Shown in pieces: positions 21,793-25,349 of a stretch of 25,349 nucleotides of DNA (positions are counted from its first letter, which is position 1; every line of letters begins with the position of its first letter). The stretch is from Fibrobacter sp. UBA1765. Lineage in GTDB: Bacteria > Fibrobacterota > Fibrobacteria > Fibrobacterales > Fibrobacteraceae. Under the pieces are notes generated by a model. The model was given only the letters and a program-made list of their open reading frames with translations, was not told the origin of the DNA and ran no database searches. The position numbers and the translations under genes are program-made. Location of the stretch: positions 1 through 25,349 of the forward strand of contig DCGZ01000040.1 of NCBI GenBank assembly GCA_002314675.1, in the 5' to 3' direction.

Positions 21793-23325
21793 ATGTTTAA
21801 GATTCTATGGGCAAAGTTGAAAGAGGCTTTTGCCTCGGTGTTACCGATTACCTTAATTGTTATTGCAGTTTCATTCACTCCATTTGTCACATTATCGCTA
21901 AAGGAACTGCTCACATTTTCTATCAGCGCCATATTCCTGATTTTTGGCATCGGGCTTTTTAACCTGGGCGCAGACCTTGCAATGACCCCAATGGGTGAAC
22001 AAGTAGGTTCTGGCCTTACAAGGTCAAAGAGCCTTTCAATTCTTCTTTCCGTGTGCTTTGTGATGGGCGTGCTCATTACCGTGGCAGAGCCAGACCTTTC
22101 GGTGCTTGCAGGCCAAGTTGAAAATGCCGTATCGCCAACGCTTTTAATCGCGGTAGTCGGAATCGGCGTAGGATTTTTCTTGCTTGTATCTATCCTGAAG
22201 ATTGTATTCAAAAAAGACTTGTCGCTAATTCTCATGTTCTTTTACATGGCGCTCTTCATGCTTGGAACGCTGATGCTCATTTTTGGCAAGGAAATGTTTT
22301 TGCCGCTCGCATTTGATTCCGGTGGCGTTACCACGGGGCCGATCACGGTTCCGTTCATCATGGCGCTTGGCGTTGGCGTGGCCGGCGCAATCGGAGGGCG
22401 AGGCGCTAACGAGAACAGCTTCGGTTTGATTTCCCTTTGTTCCGTGGGCCCGATCTTAGCGCTCATGAGCCTGATTCTTTTTTCAAAGGGCGATCTGAAA
22501 TTTGAACTTTCGACTTCGACATATTCCATTGACGCAAGCCTAGGTTCCAATTTTTTACCGACAGTCATAAATGTTGCAAAAGAAGTCGGCATAGCGCTTG
22601 GCCTGATCGTAATCTTCTTTATGCTGCTGCAAATAATAGTGCTTAAGCTTAGCAAGCAAAAACTTAGCCAAATAGCAATCGGCATTATCTATACATTTAT
22701 AGGTCTTGTTGTTTTCTTGACTGCGGTTACGGTTGGCTTTATGCCCATTGGCTTTAAGCTTGGTGCAGAACTTGCAGAATTCCCTAAACTTTTGATTGTG
22801 TCGGGCTTTATCGTTGGCATGGTCGTCGTTCTTGCAGAACCTGCAGTACATGTGCTCAACAAGCAAGTCGAAGAAATCACGGGCGGCCTTGTTACAAAGC
22901 GCGCGATGCTCATCGCTCTCTCCATTGGCGTTGGCATTTCTATTGGGCTTTCTATGCTCCGTATCATTTACGGATTTTCGCTCATGTACTACTTGATACC
23001 AGGCTATTTTATTTCGCTCGGCCTTGCTCTTTTAGTACCAAAGCTCTATACGGCAATCGCATTTGACTCCGGCGGTGTTGCAAGCGGTCCACTAACTTCG
23101 AGCTTTATACTGCCGCTTGCCATTGGAGCCTGTGCGCAAACATACGCAGAAAGTTCCGCTGTATTGAATTACGCATTCGGCATCGTGGCAATGGTTGCCA
23201 TGACCCCGCTAATTACAATCCAGGTGCTTGGCTTTAGGGCAATCGCCACGGCAATTATCAAGGAACGGATCGCAATGAAACGGATCCTTGACGCAGACGA
23301 CGAACAAATCATTGACTTCATGTAA
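21793..23325 (+). CDS. DUF1538 multi-pass membrane protein
   Basis: This 510-residue protein is very hydrophobic, with around a dozen likely membrane segments, and is built from two homologous halves. Each half carries the signature AFDSGGV..GP.T (near residues 173 and 422) and a GADLAMTPMGEQVG- or GAELAEFPKLL-type segment with a following AEPDL or AEPAVHVL motif. This matches DUF1538, a family of presumed transporters or channels often encoded beside PII-like proteins, as here. Its substrate is not established. The conserved polar FDSGG motifs inside membrane segments suggest a re-entrant or substrate-binding loop. There is no clear ribosome binding site. The two downstream PII-like genes probably encode its regulators. 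Confidence 0.88.
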   Translation: MFKILWAKLKEAFASVLPITLIVIAVSFTPFVTLSLKELLTFSISAIFLIFGIGLFNLGADLAMTPMGEQVGSGLTRSKSLSILLSVCFVMGVLITVAEPDLSVLAGQVENAVSPTLLIAVVGIGVGFFLLVSILKIVFKKDLSLILMFFYMALFMLGTLMLIFGKEMFLPLAFDSGGVTTGPITVPFIMALGVGVAGAIGGRGANENSFGLISLCSVGPILALMSLILFSKGDLKFELSTSTYSIDASLGSNFLPTVINVAKEVGIALGLIVIFFMLLQIIVLKLSKQKLSQIAIGIIYTFIGLVVFLTAVTVGFMPIGFKLGAELAEFPKLLIVSGFIVGMVVVLAEPAVHVLNKQVEEITGGLVTKRAMLIALSIGVGISIGLSMLRIIYGFSLMYYLIPGYFISLGLALLVPKLYTAIAFDSGGVASGPLTSSFILPLAIGACAQTYAESSAVLNYAFGIVAMVAMTPLITIQVLGFRAIATAIIKERIAMKRILDADDEQIIDFM

Positions 23326-23403
23326 ATAAGAGACAAGACGCAAGATAAAGAGGCAAGAAATTACTGTAAACAAGGCAAGACGACATTGCAAGAAAAGCGC
23401 ATT

Positions 23404-23477
23404 GTCATTGTAAATGAACCAAGAGTCGTTACAAACAAAAAGAGCATTGTCATTGCGAACGAAGTGAAGCAATCCAG
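23404..23477. repeat. REP-like interspersed repeat remnants
   Basis: GTCATTGCGAACGAAGTGAA and the following GCAATCCAG (23449-23477) match the widespread family of repeats of the form GTCATTGCGAg...GAAGCAATCC, with ATTGC/GCAAT as an imperfect stem. A degenerate partial copy, GCATTGTCATTG followed by GAACCAAGAG, lies just upstream from about 23399. Such elements are common between genes and here lie between the DUF1538 and PII-like genes. Confidence 0.55.
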
Positions 23478-23515
23478 AACAACGAAATAATCAGTCCTTA
23501 AACAAATTTCAAACA

Positions 23516-23896
23516 ATGTTAAAGAAACAAGACCATACAAAGATTTCGATGAACAAGCTCGAGCTGCTTGTTACCGTTGTGAACCGTTCCAAGGCGGATT
23601 CCTTTGTAGACCGCATTCAAGCTTTTGGCGCGAATGTGCAAATGATTCTATTTGGTCGCGGCACTGCAAACAAAGAAATGCTAAACATGCTCGGTCTTGC
23701 AGATTCCAACAAGGCTGTAATCTTTAGCATCATTACCGAAAGCAATGTGCAGGCCGCAATGGAGGCCCTCACGGATATGTTCAATTCCGTAAAGGATGGG
23801 CGCGGCATTGCCTACACGATTCCTTTTTCAAGCATTATCGGCAGATCCATGTTTAATTTTTTAAGCGATAACAGAACGCAAGTAGGGAGGGCCTAA
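23516..23896 (+). CDS. PII-like signal protein 1 (GlnB superfamily)
   Basis: The 126-residue protein has the PII fold pattern: strand 1 KLELLVTVVNRS, helix 1 KADSFVDRIQAFG, strand 2 ANVQMILFGRGTANKEML leading into the T-loop, then AVIFSIITESNVQAAMEALTDMF and the C-terminal GRGIAYTIPF. The classical T-loop with uridylylated Tyr51 is not present, so it is not a standard GlnB/GlnK. PII trimers bind nucleotides and small effectors and control partner transporters; the upstream DUF1538 protein is the natural target. The true start may be the in-frame ATG at 23549, immediately before strand 1, because neither ATG has a clear ribosome binding site. The gene ends two bases before the next one. Confidence 0.82.
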   Translation: MLKKQDHTKISMNKLELLVTVVNRSKADSFVDRIQAFGANVQMILFGRGTANKEMLNMLGLADSNKAVIFSIITESNVQAAMEALTDMFNSVKDGRGIAYTIPFSSIIGRSMFNFLSDNRTQVGRA

Positions 23897-23898
23897 CC

Positions 23899-24276
23899 AT
23901 GGCGTCTTCAAACAAGAAATTTGAATACGAACTCATTCTTTGCATTGTAAATGAAGGCTTTGCAGACACGGTCATGGAAGTCGCAAAGGAAGCCGGTGCA
24001 AGCGGCGGCACAATATTAAACGCACGCGGAACGGCAAACAAGGAAGCCGAGGCGTTCTTCCATATTACAATCCAGCCAGAAAAAGAAATTTTGATGGTTC
24101 TTGCCCCCACAGAAATCAAGGATGCCATTTTGCACGCAATCTACAGAAAGGCAGGTCTTGGCACTACAAGCCCTGGTATCGCATTTTCCTTGCCTGTAGA
24201 TAACGTCGCCGGCTTCTTTAAACGCACGCAAAACGACAAAGCAGAACAAAAACCTGCTCCAGATGCCAAGAATTAG
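23899..24276 (+). CDS. PII-like signal protein 2 (GlnB superfamily)
   Basis: The 125-residue protein follows the same pattern: YELILCIVNEGFADTVMEVA, GASGGTILNARGTANKEAE, then ITIQPEKEILMVLAPTEIKDAILHAIY and GIAFSLPVDNV. ARGTANKE at the T-loop base corresponds to GRGTANKE in the first protein. It also lacks the standard T-loop tyrosine motif. The C-terminal 15 residues are a charged, proline-containing extension. GGGAGG nine bases upstream supports the ATG at 23899. The two proteins may form homo- or heterotrimers that gate the DUF1538 protein; this is inferred from position and family. Confidence 0.85.
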   Translation: MASSNKKFEYELILCIVNEGFADTVMEVAKEAGASGGTILNARGTANKEAEAFFHITIQPEKEILMVLAPTEIKDAILHAIYRKAGLGTTSPGIAFSLPVDNVAGFFKRTQNDKAEQKPAPDAKN

Positions 24277-24300
24277 CTTATATTTAGCATTAACATAATA

Positions 24301-24335
24301 GCAAGGGCAAAAATGCCCTGCAAACAGTCTTTTTT
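24301..24335 (+). terminator. Possible terminator after the PII-like genes
   Basis: GGGCA and TGCCC, extended by GCA/TGC, form a hairpin with an AAAA loop at 24301-24321. A run of six T residues follows only after about eight bases, so it is weaker than a standard terminator. Confidence 0.45.
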
Positions 24336-24354
24336 AAAAAAATTGGAGTTTTTT

Positions 24355-25349
24355 ATGGAAATCAAATGGCTCAACCCAGATGCACAATTCGACCGTCTTG
24401 TTTTGGCTGGCGATATCGGTGGCACAAACACGAACCTCGGCCTTGTCGGTTACAAGGATGGCAAGTTCACGCTCATTCTCGAAACGGTCTGCCCGAGTAA
24501 GGACATTGACGGCCTCGACGCCCCGATTCGCGAAACACTCAAGATTGCAAGCGAAGCTCGCGCTGACCTCAAGCCAAGCCATGTCTGCATTAGCGCTGCT
24601 GGCCCTGTTGCAAACAACAAGTGCGTCATGACAAACCTCCCGTGGTCTGTAGATGGCGACGCAATCACGGCAGCAACCGGCATCCCGACGCTTGTAATCA
24701 ACGACTTCATGGCTATCAGCTACGGCATTCCGACTCTCGACGTTGACGACCCGAAGCAGATTCACAAGCTCACCCACACTGACGGCAGCCAGCCGCAGCC
24801 GCAGAAGGCTACAAAGGCTGTCATTGGCCCGGGCACCGGCATGGGTGTTGGCTTCCTCGCTTTTGACGGAGAAAAGTACATACCGGCTTCTTCTGAAGGC
24901 GGCCACTCCACATTCGCTCCGTTCGACAAGGACTCCCAGGAATTCCACGACTACATGCAAAAGAAGATCGGCTGCGTTCCGGGCGTAGAACCGCTCGTTA
25001 GCGGCATGGGCCTTCGCAACATGTACGAATGGTGGAAGGAAACTCGCGGCGTTCCAAGCAACGAAGCATTCCAGAAGATTGAAGATACCGAACCGAACGA
25101 CCGTCCAAAGTACATTAGCCGCGCAAGCGACACCGACCCGGTCGCAGCAGAAATGATGCGTTTGTTCGTGAAGATGCTCGCACGCTTCGCAAGTGACGCG
25201 AGCACGCTCTTCCTCCCGCTCGGCGGCTTCTACCTCGCTGGCGGTACAGTGCAAAAAGACTTGCGCTGGCTCGAACGCGACAACCTTTTCATGGAATACT
25301 TTGAAAAGAACTATAACCCGAACATCCGCCCGCTCTTGAACAAGATTCC
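24355..25349 (+). CDS. glk: Glucokinase (partial, runs off the window)
   Basis: The frame is open from ATG 24355 to the window edge (331 codons plus two bases), so the C-terminus is not seen. It shows the bacterial glucokinase pattern: phosphate-binding LAGDIGGTNTNLGL (D20-N25), SAAGPVANNKC, TNLPWSVDG, the catalytic-Asp motif LVINDFMAISYG (near 118), adenosine-phosphate motif IGPGTGMGVGFL and the hexose-binding SSEGGHSTFAP (near 179-189). The later LGGFYLAGGTVQ is also typical. It phosphorylates glucose to glucose-6-phosphate with ATP in the cytosol, feeding glycolysis; in a cellulose degrader this follows cellodextrin breakdown. GGAG six bases upstream sets the start. Its codon use is richer in G/C than the island genes. 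A large reading frame on the opposite strand is its shadow. Confidence 0.93.
   Translation, partial: MEIKWLNPDAQFDRLVLAGDIGGTNTNLGLVGYKDGKFTLILETVCPSKDIDGLDAPIRETLKIASEARADLKPSHVCISAAGPVANNKCVMTNLPWSVDGDAITAATGIPTLVINDFMAISYGIPTLDVDDPKQIHKLTHTDGSQPQPQKATKAVIGPGTGMGVGFLAFDGEKYIPASSEGGHSTFAPFDKDSQEFHDYMQKKIGCVPGVEPLVSGMGLRNMYEWWKETRGVPSNEAFQKIEDTEPNDRPKYISRASDTDPVAAEMMRLFVKMLARFASDASTLFLPLGGFYLAGGTVQKDLRWLERDNLFMEYFEKNYNPNIRPLLNKI

Noticed and set aside
24334..25254. A 306-codon minus-strand reading frame
   Set aside because: It lies entirely opposite the glucokinase gene, which has clear family motifs and a ribosome binding site. The minus frame has a Cys/Val/Glu-heavy composition typical of the antisense of a G/C-rich gene.

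Overview
The window looks like a chromosome segment from Fibrobacter or a close relative. The evidence is a lipoprotein with serine/tyrosine-rich tandem linkers, an AAA-ATPase/PD-(D/E)XK protein, a DUF1538 membrane protein paired with two PII-like proteins, and a glucokinase. This assignment rests on style and was not checked by a search. The outer parts (1-1604 and 19277-25349) look like ordinary chromosomal genes. The middle (about 2040-18943) is visibly richer in A/T, dominated by unrecognised proteins, and looks like an accessory island.

Layout. 18-1604 (minus) is a DUF1703-type AAA-ATPase/nuclease. 1605-2040 is non-coding and carries an iterated operator-like repeat. 2041-3079 is a two-gene operon of unknown proteins. 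At 3089-3236 a strong promoter drives a short, terminated, structured RNA ahead of an 832-residue unknown protein (3330-5828). A second promoter/RNA unit (5880-6050) precedes a 246-residue unknown protein (6187-6927) and a 49-residue repeat-containing peptide (6988-7137).

7251-16730 is a tight seven-gene operon: Ycf46-like AAA+ ATPase, SF1 (Upf1/Dna2-like) helicase, a PLD-like protein with one variant HxR motif, a degenerate PLD-like plus coiled-coil protein, a small coiled-coil protein, an NrdG-like radical SAM enzyme and a 67-residue DUF2997-like protein. I do not recognise this combination as a named system. Helicase, ATPase and PLD-like parts, the tight coupling and the island setting suggest a DNA-directed conflict (defence) system, but that is inference.

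16859-18870 repeats the left flank in the same orientation. It holds a 5'-truncated copy of the 832-residue gene, an almost identical copy of the RNA unit (17640-17811), a 245-residue paralogue and a 52-residue paralogue of the small peptide. The operon therefore sits between two direct repeats about 11.76 kb apart. The two RNA regions are nearly identical although the proteins beside them are only about half identical. The third RNA unit, at 3089, has a different sequence but the same promoter spacing and the same 5' stem. Together these suggest an undescribed structured RNA family tied to these proteins.

18877-18943 is a strong terminator closing the island. After it come a small lipoprotein, a putative outer-membrane barrel protein, a serine-rich lipoprotein with two exact-period 60-bp repeats, the DUF1538 membrane protein, two divergent PII-like proteins and a glucokinase that runs off the right edge. 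No tRNA, rRNA, CRISPR array or transposase gene was seen.
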